Shown here: positions 9,452 through 19,622 of the stretch, piece by piece
Layout of the letters: each line of letters opens with the position of its first letter
Numbering within the stretch: the first letter of the stretch is position 1
Source: Rhizobium sp. L43
GTDB lineage: Bacteria > Pseudomonadota > Alphaproteobacteria > Rhizobiales > Rhizobiaceae
Assembly: GCF_002531725.1 (NCBI RefSeq)
Contig: NZ_NWSQ01000005.1
Coordinates: 1-64,000, forward strand
Direction of reading: 5' to 3'
DNA length: 64,000 bases
Notes under the pieces: model-generated
What the model was told of the DNA's origin: nothing
What the model saw: the letters and a program-made list of their open reading frames with translations, nothing else
Databases searched by the model: none
Made by a program: the position numbers and the translations under genes

Positions 9452-10864
9452 TTATGCTTTCGTGGAAATTATGCGCGGCGTCACGCGCATCGGCAGCCCG
9501 TTCTGCGGCTGCGTCGTCAGTTTCTGCACCGGCCAGGGATTGGTCTGAGCGGTGGAATCGAAGCGATAGCGATGCATCAGGACGGCAAGGGCAATCACCG
9601 CCTCCTGCAGCGCAAAGGTTGCTCCGATGCAGACACGCGGACCGGCGCCGAAGGGCAGGAACTGGAAGCGGCCGATAGAGCCGCGATTTTCCGGCAGGAA
9701 GCGCTCGGGCATATAGGCGCGCGGCCTGTCCCAATGACGTTCGTGGCGATGCAGCGTCCAGGGCATGATGAGCACCGTGACATCGGCCTCGATCTCGACC
9801 CGCTCGCCCTTGGCGCTCGTCCAGGAATCATCCGATATTGCGGCGCGATTGATCGATGGTGCCGGCGGGTAGAGGCGCAAAGTCTCCTCAAAAGCGGCGC
9901 GCGTTTGCGGCATCATATCCAGCCATTCCACAGGTTCGGCTCCCGTGGCGAGCACCGCGTCGATTTCTTGTTCCATCGCCTCGCGGATATGCGGGCTGTT
10001 CGATACGCAATAGAGCGTCCAGGCCAAGGCCCGCGCCGTGGTCTCATGCCCCGCGCCGATGAAGGTCAGAATATTGTCTTCGATCTCTTCCTTCGTCAGC
10101 CCGTCGGGACCGGCCTGTTCCAGCAGCAGGGTGAGGAAATCCTCGGGCGCGGTGCCGCGATCCGTCTTCATCTTTGCGAGCCGCATATCCATCGTGTCAC
10201 GCACGATGGCGCGAAATTTCTCCAGCACTTTCTGACCGCCGATGCGTGTCACACGTGGAACCCAGGACGGAGCGCGCATCAGATCCATCGGATCGATACG
10301 GCCCATGCGATGCAGGAGTTCATTGACATCGTCGGCGAAATGGCCGCTCGAGGTGACGATTTCGCCTGAAAATAGCGTGTCCGCGAGGATAGCGAAGGTC
10401 AGCTCGGTCATGTCGGTGCTGATATCGAAAATATCGCCTGTCTCGCCCGCGCTCTCATATTTGCGGGCGTAGTCTTCGGACTGGCGCAGCATCTGTCCGG
10501 CAAAGCCTTGGGCATGGCGGGGCGTAAAAATCGGCGCCACCGCCTTGCGTGATCTCTTCCAGACGGGACCTTCGGCTGTGAGAAGGCCGTCGCGCAGGAT
10601 CGGACGCAGAACGAGCTGGCGAATGTCCGACATGCGGTAATTATTGGCATTGTCGACCAGCACATGCTTGATGAGGCCGGGATCGTTGACGATCAGCGTA
10701 TGTTGCCCGAAGAAGCTCGTCTTGATCCAGGGCAGCGTGTAGGACGGCTCACCCCAGAGTTCGAGCGGGTTGCGCAGGATGATGCGGATGATTTCCAGCC
10801 GGCTCGGCGGCACGGTGCGCGGCAGCGGTGCCGGCGGAACGAAGGGGTCCGGACGCATGTCCAT
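9452..10864 (-). CDS. Cytochrome P450
   Basis: A 470-residue soluble P450. The I-helix oxygen-binding motif is GAGHETT, the K-helix ExxR is EETLR, and the heme-ligand loop is FGAGPRVCIG with the thiolate Cys near residue 412. There is no N-terminal membrane anchor. The substrate is unknown: no ferredoxin, reductase or biosynthetic cluster is adjacent. The ATG at 10864 follows a GAAAGG motif; a TTG two codons upstream is possible. It lies 42 bases downstream of the DUF1402 gene on the same strand but may have its own transcript. Confidence 0.92.
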   Translation of the reverse strand: MDMRPDPFVPPAPLPRTVPPSRLEIIRIILRNPLELWGEPSYTLPWIKTSFFGQHTLIVNDPGLIKHVLVDNANNYRMSDIRQLVLRPILRDGLLTAEGPVWKRSRKAVAPIFTPRHAQGFAGQMLRQSEDYARKYESAGETGDIFDISTDMTELTFAILADTLFSGEIVTSSGHFADDVNELLHRMGRIDPMDLMRAPSWVPRVTRIGGQKVLEKFRAIVRDTMDMRLAKMKTDRGTAPEDFLTLLLEQAGPDGLTKEEIEDNILTFIGAGHETTARALAWTLYCVSNSPHIREAMEQEIDAVLATGAEPVEWLDMMPQTRAAFEETLRLYPPAPSINRAAISDDSWTSAKGERVEIEADVTVLIMPWTLHRHERHWDRPRAYMPERFLPENRGSIGRFQFLPFGAGPRVCIGATFALQEAVIALAVLMHRYRFDSTAQTNPWPVQKLTTQPQNGLPMRVTPRIISTKA

Positions 10865-10912
10865 CGTCAAAGCCTTTCGGGGAAGATCGGCGCCTTCCCG
10901 GCAAGCTTGAAG

Positions 10913-11860
10913 CTAGAGCAGGCCCTTGAGTTCGTCCAGCTTGTCGTTGATCAGCCAGCCGTAATAATTCTCCTCGGGCCAGACGGTCGTGCCGGCGCCG
11001 CGGTTTTTCGCCGCAAGGGCTGCGGCACGCTGGCGCGAATTGCCGACATTGTACAGCGTCGCCGTCAGGCCGGGATTGCCTGAAATATCCATGCCGGCGA
11101 TCTCCTTGTAATCGTCGATCGACCTGCGGATCGAGGCCGCGACGAAGGCAAGCGAGATGTCGGGATCCATGATGGACTTGTAAACGGCGCCGGCATTCTT
11201 CTCGTTGAGCTTGGGATAACCGGACACGCGGGAAACGAGATCGGAGAGCATCAGCGCCGTCAGCGGATTGACCTGGCCGAGGCCGAAGGTCTGGCCGGCA
11301 TAGAAGGGCTGGAAGAAGACCGCGCTGAAGCGGTTGTTGGGGAAGCTCTCGCCGCCGACCGTCTTGCCGCGGAAATCGCTCTCCCAGACATCCTCGCGGC
11401 AGGACCAGAGCGTGTAGGAATCACTCTTGCCCTTGCATTCGGCAAATTGCGGCCGGGCCACGAAATCATCGACGTTTTCACCGTCATAGGCGAAGCGGAA
11501 GCTTTCCCCGGCATAGGAAGCGGCCTTGACATAATAGGCCTGCAACCGGTCGTAGGCGTCGACATTATAGGTGTGTTCGCCGACGATCGCGCCGACGACA
11601 TGGATGGGATTGATGCCGTAAGCGCTGGAGACCTTGCGGATCTTGGCCATCAGCTCGTGATCGGTCGCCAGAAGCTCGTGGACCTTCTCATATTTCAGAT
11701 CGAAGCTGCTCTTGGTGCCCTTGGTGCGCCGGATGGAAGCGCCGGGAATATCGGGCTGCTCGGCATGACGGTTGCCGGCCGGCACCGTCTGCATGGCGAA
11801 GGCAGGCGCCGAATTCACCAGGGCAACGGCAATCAAAAGGCTTGTCAAAAGGCGTCGCAC
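10913..11860 (-). CDS. DUF1402 family secreted protein
   Basis: A 315-residue protein with a clear signal peptide (MRRLLTSLLIAVALVNSAPAFA, cleavage after AFA), so probably periplasmic. The body matches the rhizobial DUF1402 family, of unknown function. It contains a segment GEHTYNVDAYDRLQAYYVK and a glycine-rich FGLGQVNPLTAL stretch that recalls the active-site region of lytic transglycosylase-like folds, but I cannot assign activity. Both neighbours are on the same strand. Confidence 0.75.
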   Translation of the reverse strand: MRRLLTSLLIAVALVNSAPAFAMQTVPAGNRHAEQPDIPGASIRRTKGTKSSFDLKYEKVHELLATDHELMAKIRKVSSAYGINPIHVVGAIVGEHTYNVDAYDRLQAYYVKAASYAGESFRFAYDGENVDDFVARPQFAECKGKSDSYTLWSCREDVWESDFRGKTVGGESFPNNRFSAVFFQPFYAGQTFGLGQVNPLTALMLSDLVSRVSGYPKLNEKNAGAVYKSIMDPDISLAFVAASIRRSIDDYKEIAGMDISGNPGLTATLYNVGNSRQRAAALAAKNRGAGTTVWPEENYYGWLINDKLDELKGLL

Positions 11861-11949
11861 GATCCGCTATCCCCGTTCCATCGTCCTGCTTGCGATGCGG
11901 CTGACTGGACCAGAATCTTGGCCGAATAAAGCCGGAGCGGAAAACAAAA

Positions 11950-11978
11950 CGGGCCTTCCCTAAAAAGGAAAAGGCCCG
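11950..11978 (-). terminator. Intrinsic terminator of hslVU
   Basis: The arms CGGGCCTT and AAGGCCCG form a perfect eight-base stem. On the minus strand the hairpin is followed by TTTTGTTTT, so it ends transcripts coming from hslU. Confidence 0.85.
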
Positions 11979-12046
11979 CTGTCGAGAGTGGAGTTCGTCA
12001 CAATCCGGCATTCACATCGGGAAAGACATGGACCGGTGCGCCGATA

Positions 12047-13354
12047 TCACAGAATAAAGCGCGACAGATCGGTATTCTGCGCGAGATCGCCGACATGTTC
12101 GCGCACATAGGCCGCATCGATCGTGATGGCTGTGCCGCCGCGATCCGGCGCGTTGTAGGAAATGTCGTCCAGAACCCGCTCCATCACCGTCTGTAGGCGG
12201 CGGGCGCCGATATTCTCGACGGAGGAGTTCAGATGCACGGCGACATCGGCCAGCGCATCGATCGCGTCGTCGGTGAATTCGAGGCTCAGGCTTTCGGTTT
12301 CCATCAGCGCGCGATACTGGCGGATGAGGCTTGCCTCCGTCTCGGTCAGGATCCGGCGAAAATCATCCTTGTTCAGCGGGCGTAACTCGACGCGGATCGG
12401 CAGGCGGCCCTGCAGCTCGGGGAGAAGATCCGAAGGCTTGGAGACATGGAAGGCGCCGGAGGCGATGAAGAGGATATGGTCTGTTTTGACAGGCCCGTAT
12501 TTGGTCGAGACCGTCGTGCCTTCGACGAGCGGCAGGAGGTCACGCTGGACGCCTTCACGGGAAACGCCGGCGCCCATGCCGCCGTCGCGGGCGGCGATCT
12601 TGTCGATTTCGTCAAGGAAGACGATACCGTCATTCTCGGTGGAGCGAACGGCCTCCCGCTGGATCACCTCATTGTCGATCAGCTTGTCGGATTCATCGCG
12701 GATCAGGTCGCTGTAGGAGGCTTTGACCGTCGTGCGGACCTTCTTGGTGCGCCCGCCCATCGCCTTGCCGAACATTTCCGAGAGGTTGAGCACGCCGATA
12801 TTGGCGCCCGGCATGCCGGGTATTTCGAAACCGCCCATGCCGGAACCGGCATCGGCCACCTCGATATCGATTTCCTTGTCGTCGAGTTCGCCATCCCTCA
12901 GCTTCTTGCGGAAGTTTTCGCGGGTGGCGGGCGACGCTGTCGTGCCGACCAGTGCATCGAGAACACGCTCCTCGGCACTGACATGCGCCTTGGCCTGGAC
13001 CTCGGCCCGCTTCTTCTCGCGCACCAGGCCGATGCCGACCTCGACCAGATCGCGGATGATCTGCTCGACATCGCGGCCGACATAGCCGACTTCGGTAAAT
13101 TTGGTGGCTTCCACCTTGATGAAGGGGGCGCCGGCGAGTTTTGCCAGGCGCCGCGAGATCTCGGTCTTGCCGACACCGGTCGGGCCGATCATCAGAATGT
13201 TCTTCGGCATGACTTCGTCGCGCAGGCTGGGGTCCAGCTGCTGGCGGCGCCAGCGGTTGCGCAGCGCGATCGCGACAGCGCGTTTGGCATCATGCTGGCC
13301 GATGATGTAGCGGTCGAGTTCGGACACGATCTCGCGGGGGGAAAAAGTCGTCAT
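12047..13354 (-). CDS. hslU: ATP-dependent protease ATPase subunit HslU
   Basis: A 435-residue AAA+ unfoldase that pairs with the HslV peptidase. Walker A GPTGVGKT is at residues 57-64 and Walker [11 protein letters not shown] near residue 240, with the inserted I domain between them. The protein ends LSRFIL, the conserved tail that docks into HslV. It follows hslV by 112 bases on the same strand and is followed by a terminator. Confidence 0.97.
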   Translation of the reverse strand: MTTFSPREIVSELDRYIIGQHDAKRAVAIALRNRWRRQQLDPSLRDEVMPKNILMIGPTGVGKTEISRRLAKLAGAPFIKVEATKFTEVGYVGRDVEQIIRDLVEVGIGLVREKKRAEVQAKAHVSAEERVLDALVGTTASPATRENFRKKLRDGELDDKEIDIEVADAGSGMGGFEIPGMPGANIGVLNLSEMFGKAMGGRTKKVRTTVKASYSDLIRDESDKLIDNEVIQREAVRSTENDGIVFLDEIDKIAARDGGMGAGVSREGVQRDLLPLVEGTTVSTKYGPVKTDHILFIASGAFHVSKPSDLLPELQGRLPIRVELRPLNKDDFRRILTETEASLIRQYRALMETESLSLEFTDDAIDALADVAVHLNSSVENIGARRLQTVMERVLDDISYNAPDRGGTAITIDAAYVREHVGDLAQNTDLSRFIL

Positions 13355-13466
13355 TGCGTGTCATTCTCCTGGCGGTCCGGGGCAGCGCCCAGCCGCAATT
13401 CGTCGTTGTTTCGCCAAGTCCTCGAAGGCCTGCCTTGGTCAGGCCAAGCGGTCTGAAGACATGGAG

Positions 13467-13994
13467 TCAGCCTTCGGCATCCAGCGATTCCACCACGATA
13501 TTGTGGTTGGTGTAGACGCAGATGTCGGCGGCGATATCGAGGGCACGGCGCGCGATCTCTTCGGCCGATTTGTCGGTATCCATCAGCGCGAGAGCGGCCG
13601 CGAGGGCAAAATTGCCGCCGGAACCGATCGCCGTCGTGCCATGCTCAGGCTCCAGGACGTCGCCATTGCCGGTGATCGCCAGCGTGATCGACTTGTCGGC
13701 GACGAGCATCATGGCTTCGAGATTACGCAGGTATTTGTCGGTGCGCCAGTCCTTGGCGAGCTCGACGGCGGCGCGCATCAGCTGGCCGGGATATTGCTCC
13801 AGCTTCTTTTCAAGCCTTTCGAGCAGGGTAAAGGCATCGGCGGTGGCGCCGGCGAAACCGGCGACGACCTCACCCTTGCCGATGCGGCGCACCTTGCGGG
13901 CATTGCCCTTCATGACGGTCTGGCCGAGGCTCACCTGGCCGTCGCCCGCCATCACCACCTTGCCGCCTTTTCGAACTGTAATGATCGTTGTCAT
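13467..13994 (-). CDS. hslV: ATP-dependent protease subunit HslV
   Basis: A 175-residue proteasome-like threonine peptidase. The start is set by chemistry: after Met removal the protein must begin with Thr, and the ATG at 13994 gives [11 protein letters not shown], placing the catalytic Thr at position 2. A TTG one codon upstream would bury that residue. [20 protein letters not shown] and the [11 protein letters not shown] segment are typical of HslV. It is divergent from hisB and forms an operon with hslU. Confidence 0.97.
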   Translation of the reverse strand: MTTIITVRKGGKVVMAGDGQVSLGQTVMKGNARKVRRIGKGEVVAGFAGATADAFTLLERLEKKLEQYPGQLMRAAVELAKDWRTDKYLRNLEAMMLVADKSITLAITGNGDVLEPEHGTTAIGSGGNFALAAALALMDTDKSAEEIARRALDIAADICVYTNHNIVVESLDAEG

Positions 13995-14171
13995 CAAACA
14001 CCTGTCTGCCCTTGACGCGGGCTACTCCACCAGGCCGCACACCGGCCTTGTTGAACCCTATGTAAGTGGGCCGGCGCCGTTTGCAAATGGGCCGGCTTTT
14101 CTCTTGCCCGGCTTCTGGATATTTGCCGATGCGCCTGATAAGGAACGGCCTTATTCTCGATGGAGGGCCAT

Positions 14172-14780
14172 ATGGCCGAGACCGCAGCAAGCCGCACGGG
14201 CAGCGTTTCCCGCAAGACCAACGAGACCTCGATTTCGGTTTCCGTCAATCTCGACGGCAGCGGCAAATCGAAGATTTCGACGGGCGTCGGCTTCTTCGAC
14301 CATATGCTCGACCAGCTTTCGCGGCATTCCCTTATCGACATGGAGATCGAAGCCAAGGGCGACCTGCATATCGACGACCACCACACGGTCGAGGATACGG
14401 GCATTGCCATCGGCCAGGCGATCTCCAAGGCGCTCGGCGACCGGCGCGGCATCACTCGCTATGCCTCGATCGATCTCGCCATGGACGAGACGATGACCAA
14501 GGCCGCGGTCGATCTGTCCGGCCGGCCGTTCCTCGTCTGGAACGTCGCCTTCAGTGCGCCGAAGATCGGCACCTTCGACACCGAACTCGTTCGCGAGTTC
14601 TTCCAGGCGCTCGCCCAGAATGCCGGCATCACCTTGCATATTCTCAACCATTATGGCGCCAACAACCATCATATTGCCGAGACATGTTTCAAGGCCGTTG
14701 CCCGCGCATTGCGCACGGCGACAGAGATCGATCCGAGACAGGCCGGCCGTGTTCCTTCGACCAAGGGCACGCTCGTCTGA
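14172..14780 (+). CDS. hisB: Imidazoleglycerol-phosphate dehydratase
   Basis: A 202-residue enzyme of histidine biosynthesis that removes water from imidazole glycerol phosphate. It has the duplicated metal-binding motifs: DDHHTVED near residue 71 and the second histidine cluster NNHHIAE near residue 163. It is the monofunctional form, without a phosphatase domain. The ATG at 14172 has GGAGG five bases upstream, so it is preferred over the ATG at 14160. First gene of the his cluster. Confidence 0.97.
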   Translation: MAETAASRTGSVSRKTNETSISVSVNLDGSGKSKISTGVGFFDHMLDQLSRHSLIDMEIEAKGDLHIDDHHTVEDTGIAIGQAISKALGDRRGITRYASIDLAMDETMTKAAVDLSGRPFLVWNVAFSAPKIGTFDTELVREFFQALAQNAGITLHILNHYGANNHHIAETCFKAVARALRTATEIDPRQAGRVPSTKGTLV

Positions 14781-14802
14781 GCCCCTCAAGGGAGCGGCGA
14801 CC

Positions 14803-15285
14803 ATGACATCAAGCTATATCTTTCTGACACCGCCCGGCGGCACGAGCGCCACGGTCGAGAAGACGCGAACCATCCGCGACGGCTTCACATTCCCAGGCTT
14901 CCTCTTCCCGTGGCCATGGCTGCTGGCACATCGGCTTTGGCCGCATGCGGCCGTGGCCCTTCTGCTGCAGGGCGTCGGTGGGGCGCTTATGGACGAACCG
15001 GGCCTCGGGCCGGCGGGAGTAGCCATCCTGCTGGGCGTCAATGTGCTGGTCGGTCTGGAGGGCCAGAATTTCCGCATCCGCAGCCTTGCTGCCAAGGGCT
15101 GGACCGAAGACGCACTCATTGCTGCCGATACGATCGCTATTGCCGAGCAGATCTATTTTTCGGATAGGGCCATCGCGCATAGTGACGACAACGCCGCACC
15201 GGGTTGGGAGAACAAACCCCGCCCGAACGGCCCGCATGGCCATGGCACATCGCTTGGCCTCTTTGGTTTTGATGGAGGACGCTGA
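14803..15285 (+). CDS. DUF2628 domain membrane protein
   Basis: A 160-residue protein placed between hisB and hisH. The central part has hydrophobic segments (about residues 28-85) flanking a [11 protein letters not shown] motif, which is typical of DUF2628 proteins. The C-terminal tail is histidine and glycine rich. No catalytic motif is visible and no link to histidine synthesis is known. The start at 14803 follows AGGGAG, and the gene ends two bases before hisH, so it is cotranscribed. Confidence 0.8.
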   Translation: MTSSYIFLTPPGGTSATVEKTRTIRDGFTFPGFLFPWPWLLAHRLWPHAAVALLLQGVGGALMDEPGLGPAGVAILLGVNVLVGLEGQNFRIRSLAAKGWTEDALIAADTIAIAEQIYFSDRAIAHSDDNAAPGWENKPRPNGPHGHGTSLGLFGFDGGR

Positions 15286-15287
15286 CG

Positions 15288-15938
15288 ATGCGCGTCGCGA
15301 TTATCGACTATGGTTCCGGCAACCTGCGCTCGGCGACCAAGGCTTTTGAGCGTGCCGCGCGCGAGGCAGGCATCGATGCGCATATCGATCTCACCGACAG
15401 GGCGGAGGATGTTGCCGCGGCCGATCGTATCGTGCTTCCCGGGGTCGGCGCCTATGCCGATTGCCGGCGCGGCCTCGATGCCGTGCCCGGGATGGCCGAA
15501 GTGTTGATCGAGGCTGTGGAGAGGAAGGCACGGCCGTTCCTTGGCATTTGCGTCGGCATGCAGCTGATGTCCTCGCGCGGCCTCGAGAAGACCGTGACGC
15601 ATGGTTTTAACTGGATTCCCGGCGACGTCATCGAGATGACGCCCGATGATCCCGCGCTCAAGATCCCGCAGATCGGCTGGAACACGCTCGACCTGAAGCG
15701 CGAACATCCGCTGTTCGATGGCATTGCGACCGGCTCGCAGGGGCTGCACGCCTATTTCGTCCATTCCTACCATCTTGCCGCCGAAAACGGCGGTGATGTG
15801 ATCGCAACCGTCGACTATGGCGGCCCGATGACCGCTTTGGTCGGGCGCGACAACATGGTGGGGGCACAGTTTCACCCGGAAAAGAGCCAGAAGCTTGGTC
15901 TGGCGCTGATCGCCAATTTCCTGCGCTGGAACCCGTAA
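15288..15938 (+). CDS. hisH: Imidazole glycerol phosphate synthase, glutaminase subunit
   Basis: A 216-residue class I glutamine amidotransferase that supplies ammonia to HisF. The nucleophile is the Cys of [10 protein letters not shown] (about residue 87). The catalytic His and Glu are in AQFHPEKS near the C-terminus. It is encoded with its partner hisF in the same operon, two genes and hisA downstream. Confidence 0.97.
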   Translation: MRVAIIDYGSGNLRSATKAFERAAREAGIDAHIDLTDRAEDVAAADRIVLPGVGAYADCRRGLDAVPGMAEVLIEAVERKARPFLGICVGMQLMSSRGLEKTVTHGFNWIPGDVIEMTPDDPALKIPQIGWNTLDLKREHPLFDGIATGSQGLHAYFVHSYHLAAENGGDVIATVDYGGPMTALVGRDNMVGAQFHPEKSQKLGLALIANFLRWNP

Positions 15939-15990
15939 TACCGCCGCCTCATTTCCCCTATATGGAAACGGCAGAACAGGAGTGCGCTCG

Positions 15991-16173
15991 ATGCCGGTGT
16001 CGCGGAAATCAGGCAAGGTGTTCTATACGCTGAGACCCTCCAGAGAAGGCCTGCCTCCCTTCTCCGACATCCGGCTTCCCGACGGAACGATCATCCGCCG
16101 TGTCGATGAGACTGTTCACAAAAGAGCGCTTTCCAATGCAGCCAAGGCGTTGAAAGAAAGGCTGGACCGATGA
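15991..16173 (+). CDS. Small conserved-looking hypothetical protein in the his operon
   Basis: A 60-residue basic protein. The ATG at 15991 has AGGAG eight bases upstream. Its stop overlaps the start of the next gene in an ATGA arrangement, which supports real translation. The sequence (LPPFSDIRLPDGTIIRRVDETVHKRAL) shows no known motif. I do not recognise its function. Confidence 0.65.
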   Translation: MPVSRKSGKVFYTLRPSREGLPPFSDIRLPDGTIIRRVDETVHKRALSNAAKALKERLDR

Positions 16174-16727
16174 TCCATGAATTCCTTGCCGGCAACGAGA
16201 ATTCCCAGCTGCGCGCCAACGGCATCAGCGCCGGCGACATCACTGAAGCCGTGCTGGAATTCTATATCGAGGGCGAGGACGATCTGATCGGGCTGCTCGC
16301 CTACGCACTCTACGAACGGCAGAAGCGCGATTTCGTCCTCAGCTACCGCAAGCGTAATGCCGGCCGTTCGCCCAATGAGGCCGAGCTGGCCGCCGTCAGT
16401 AGCAATTATCTCTCGACCGACCTGCGCAATACGCTGCGCGACCGCGCTTCGCAGATTCTTTCGAGTTATGCTGAAACCTATGTGGAGGCGATGGAGCCGG
16501 AAATTCGTCTCGCCGCCGTCAACAGCGAGGCGCTGCGAAAGGTGCGCGACATCGAGAAATCGATGAGGAAGCGCCTCGGTTTCTGGCGCCAGGTGCGTGC
16601 CGGTTTTACAGTCGCCCTGCTCCTTTTTCTGCTTTTCGGCGCGGCCACCATTGCCGCTGTCTTTTTCCGCTCGGATATCGTAGATGCGTGGAATGCGCTG
16701 ATGGTACCGACCACTTTACGGACGTAA
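16170..16727 (+). CDS. Hypothetical tail-anchored protein in the his operon
   Basis: A 185-residue protein with a soluble, mostly helical N-terminal part and one hydrophobic segment near the C-terminus (FTVALLLFLLFGAATIAAVFF, about residues 145-167). This suggests an inner-membrane protein anchored near its C-terminus. No signal peptide or known domain is visible. It overlaps the 60-residue gene by four bases and ends six bases before hisA, so it is part of the same transcript. Function unknown. Confidence 0.75.
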   Translation: MIHEFLAGNENSQLRANGISAGDITEAVLEFYIEGEDDLIGLLAYALYERQKRDFVLSYRKRNAGRSPNEAELAAVSSNYLSTDLRNTLRDRASQILSSYAETYVEAMEPEIRLAAVNSEALRKVRDIEKSMRKRLGFWRQVRAGFTVALLLFLLFGAATIAAVFFRSDIVDAWNALMVPTTLRT

Positions 16728-16733
16728 GACGAC

Positions 16734-17480
16734 ATGATCCTTTTTCCCGCGATCGATCTGAAGGGCGGCCAATGCGTCCGCCTGAAGCTCGGCGACATGC
16801 AACAGGCGACGGTCTACAACACCGACCCGGCCGCTCAGGCGAAATCCTTCGAAGACCAGGGTTTCGAATGGCTGCATGTGGTCGATCTCGACGGCGCCTT
16901 TGCGGGACATTCGGCCAATGGCGACGCCGTCGAAGCGATCCTCAAGGCAACTGATAACCCAGTGCAGCTCGGCGGCGGCATCCGCACGCTCGATCATATC
17001 GAGGCCTGGCTGTCGCGCGGGCTGCGGCGCGTCATTCTCGGCACCGTCGCGGTCCGAAATCCTGATCTGGTCATCGAGGCCTGCCGGAAATTTCCGGGCC
17101 ACGTCGCCGTCGGCATCGACGCCAAGGGCGGCAAGGTGGCGGTCGAAGGCTGGGCGGAAGCTTCCGAGCTCGGCATCATCGAGCTTGCCAAAAAATTCGA
17201 GGGCGCCGGCGTTAGTGCGATCATCTATACCGATATCGACCGGGACGGCATCCTGACCGGCATCAACTGGAGTTCGACGCTGGCGCTTGCCGACGCCGTC
17301 TCCATTCCCGTCATCGCCTCCGGCGGCCTTGCCTCCATAGAAGACATCAAGCGCATGCTGCAGCCTGATGCGCAGAAGCTGGAAGGGGCGATCTCGGGTC
17401 GCGCGCTTTATGACGGCCGGATCGATCCGGCGGAAGCGCTGGCGCTGATCAAGGCCAGTAAGGCAAGGGAGACCGCGTAA
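16734..17480 (+). CDS. hisA: ProFAR isomerase (phosphoribosylformimino-AICAR-ribotide isomerase)
   Basis: A 248-residue (beta/alpha)8 barrel. The N-terminal [14 protein letters not shown] carries the catalytic Asp8. The second-half phosphate motif and catalytic Asp lie in YTDIDRDG, and SGGLAS completes the phosphate site. It catalyses the Amadori isomerisation in histidine synthesis. hisF begins on the very next base. Confidence 0.97.
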   Translation: MILFPAIDLKGGQCVRLKLGDMQQATVYNTDPAAQAKSFEDQGFEWLHVVDLDGAFAGHSANGDAVEAILKATDNPVQLGGGIRTLDHIEAWLSRGLRRVILGTVAVRNPDLVIEACRKFPGHVAVGIDAKGGKVAVEGWAEASELGIIELAKKFEGAGVSAIIYTDIDRDGILTGINWSSTLALADAVSIPVIASGGLASIEDIKRMLQPDAQKLEGAISGRALYDGRIDPAEALALIKASKARETA

Positions 17481-18269
17481 ATGACCCTCAAAGCCCGTGT
17501 CATCCCCTGCCTCGACGTCAAGGACGGCCGTGTCGTCAAGGGCGTCAACTTTCTCAATCTCGTCGATGCCGGCGATCCCGTCGAAGCCGCGAAGGCCTAT
17601 GATGCGGCCGGCGCAGACGAGCTCTGCTTCCTCGACATCACTGCTTCCTCGGACAATCGCGAGACGATCTTCGATGTCGTGTCGCGCACGGCCGACCAAT
17701 GCTTCATGCCGCTGACGGTCGGCGGCGGGGTCAGAACCATCGCTGATATCCGCAAGCTCCTGCTGTGCGGCGCCGACAAGGTCTCGATCAATTCGGCAGC
17801 GGTCAACAATCCCGATTTTGTCGCTGAAGCGGCCGATAAGTTCGGTGACCAGTGCATCGTTGTCTCGATCGACGCCAAGCGCCGGCGCACGCAGGCGGTC
17901 GGCGGCGACAATCTCAGCGCCTGGGAAATCTACACGCATGGCGGCCGCAACGCGACCGGCATCGATGCCGTCGAATTCGCCCAGAAGATGGTGGCACGCG
18001 GCGCCGGCGAACTGCTGGTTACGTCGATGGACCGCGACGGCACCAAGGTCGGCTACGATCTGGAACTGACACGGGCGATTGCCGACGCGGTGCGCGTGCC
18101 GGTCATCGCATCCGGCGGCGTCGGCGACCTCGACGATCTCGTCGCCGGGGTGAAGGAGGGCCATGCCAATGCCGTTCTCGCCGCGTCGATCTTCCACTTC
18201 GGCACCTATTCCGTCGGCGAGGCGAAGCACTATATGTCGAAGTGCGGCATCGACATGCGTCTCGACTGA
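17481..18269 (+). CDS. hisF: Imidazole glycerol phosphate synthase, cyclase subunit
   Basis: A 262-residue barrel homologous to HisA. Catalytic residues are in [14 protein letters not shown] (Asp11) and TSMDRDGTK (second Asp). SGGVGDLDD and GGGVRT are the phosphate-binding loops. With HisH it forms imidazole glycerol phosphate and AICAR. It abuts hisA and is followed by hisE after 16 bases. Confidence 0.97.
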   Translation: MTLKARVIPCLDVKDGRVVKGVNFLNLVDAGDPVEAAKAYDAAGADELCFLDITASSDNRETIFDVVSRTADQCFMPLTVGGGVRTIADIRKLLLCGADKVSINSAAVNNPDFVAEAADKFGDQCIVVSIDAKRRRTQAVGGDNLSAWEIYTHGGRNATGIDAVEFAQKMVARGAGELLVTSMDRDGTKVGYDLELTRAIADAVRVPVIASGGVGDLDDLVAGVKEGHANAVLAASIFHFGTYSVGEAKHYMSKCGIDMRLD

Positions 18270-18285
18270 AGTTGAAAGCGGACCT

Positions 18286-18609
18286 ATGAGCGGATTTTCC
18301 CTTGCCGATCTCGAAAGCATCGTCGCGGAGCGGTCGAAAGCCTCACCGGAGCAATCCTGGACGGCGAAGCTCGTGGCCGCCGGCCAGCCGAAAGCGGCAA
18401 AGAAGCTCGGCGAAGAGGCGATCGAAGCCGTGATGGCGGCGGTAACAGGCGACCGCGACAATCTGACCTATGAAGCCGCCGATCTGCTCTATCACCTATT
18501 GGTCGTCTTGAAGATTGCTGAAATACCGTTAGAGAATGTCATGGCCGAACTCGAGCGCAGAACCGCGCAGTCCGGCCTCAAGGAAAAGGCCAACCGGCAG
18601 AGTTCATGA
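18286..18609 (+). CDS. hisE: Phosphoribosyl-ATP pyrophosphatase
   Basis: A 107-residue stand-alone HisE, not fused to HisI. The MazG-like metal site is seen in [13 protein letters not shown] and [12 protein letters not shown], where Glu and Asp bind magnesium. It catalyses the second step of histidine synthesis. Its last four bases overlap the start of coaA. Confidence 0.95.
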   Translation: MSGFSLADLESIVAERSKASPEQSWTAKLVAAGQPKAAKKLGEEAIEAVMAAVTGDRDNLTYEAADLLYHLLVVLKIAEIPLENVMAELERRTAQSGLKEKANRQSS

Positions 18610-19601
18610 GTATCGCGACTGAGATTATCGGGGTGCCGGAAACGTTGGATCACTTCCAGTCGGAATCCTATTCGCCCTACCACTTCTTCTCTTCCGAACA
18701 ATGGGCGAAATTCCGCGCCGACACGCCGTTGACGCTGACCAGCGACGAGGTCAAACGGCTGCGTTCGATGGGCGACCCGATCGATCTCGACGAGGTCCGG
18801 CGCATCTATCTGTCGCTGTCGCGGCTGCTGTCGGCACATGTCGAATCCTCGCAGATGCTGTTCGAACAGCGCAACCGCTTCCTCAGCCTGTCCGATGTGA
18901 CGAAGACGCCCTTCGTCATCGGCATCGCCGGCTCGGTCGCCGTGGGTAAATCGACCACCGCCCGTATCCTCAAGGAGCTTCTGCAGCGCTGGCCTTCCAG
19001 CCCGAAGGTCGATCTCGTCACCACCGACGGCTTCCTCCATCCGAACGCCGTGCTGCAGCGGCAAAAGCTGATGCAGCGCAAGGGTTTTCCGGAAAGCTAC
19101 GACACGGCTGCGATCTTGCGTTTTCTCTCGGCGATCAAGGCCGGACAGCCGGATGTCAAGGCGCCCAGCTATTCGCACCTCGTCTATGACGTGCTGCCGG
19201 ACGAATACAAGATCGTCGACCGGCCCGACATCCTGATCTTCGAGGGCATCAACGTCCTGCAATCGCGCGACCTGCCTGCCGGCGGCAAGATCGTGCCGAT
19301 GGTCTCCGACTTCTTCGACTTCTCGATCTACATCGATGCCGCGGAAGACCAGATCCACAACTGGTATGTCACGCGCTTCATGCGGCTGCGCGAGACCGCC
19401 TTCCGCGATCCGAATTCCTATTTCCATCGCTACGCCTCGATCAGCGACGCGGAAGCGCTTGATATCGCCGAGGATCTCTGGGGGAATATCAACCTGAAGA
19501 ACCTGCGGCAGAACATCCTGCCGACGCGGCCGCGCGCTGACCTCATCCTGAAAAAGGGCAAGGACCACCTGATCGAACAGGTCGCGCTGCGAAAACTATA
19601 G
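18606..19601 (+). CDS. coaA: Pantothenate kinase (type I)
   Basis: A 331-residue bacterial type I PanK. The P-loop is [10 protein letters not shown] near residue 110. The [16 protein letters not shown] region at the N-terminus and the FDFSIYIDA segment are family features. It phosphorylates pantothenate, the first committed step of CoA synthesis. It overlaps hisE by four bases (ATGA), a his-coaA linkage common in Rhizobiales. Confidence 0.96.
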   Translation: MSIATEIIGVPETLDHFQSESYSPYHFFSSEQWAKFRADTPLTLTSDEVKRLRSMGDPIDLDEVRRIYLSLSRLLSAHVESSQMLFEQRNRFLSLSDVTKTPFVIGIAGSVAVGKSTTARILKELLQRWPSSPKVDLVTTDGFLHPNAVLQRQKLMQRKGFPESYDTAAILRFLSAIKAGQPDVKAPSYSHLVYDVLPDEYKIVDRPDILIFEGINVLQSRDLPAGGKIVPMVSDFFDFSIYIDAAEDQIHNWYVTRFMRLRETAFRDPNSYFHRYASISDAEALDIAEDLWGNINLKNLRQNILPTRPRADLILKKGKDHLIEQVALRKL

Positions 19602-19622
19602 CAGGCGATTCTATTCCGAATA

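Noticed and set aside
10244..10259. Third CACGTG-containing parS-like sequence inside the P450 gene
   Set aside because: At least three mismatches and inside coding sequence far from the origin; likely chance.
16716..18461. 581-residue open frame on the minus strand across hisA, hisF and hisE
   Set aside because: Antisense shadow of conserved histidine genes; composition rich in Arg and Asp with no recognisable domain.
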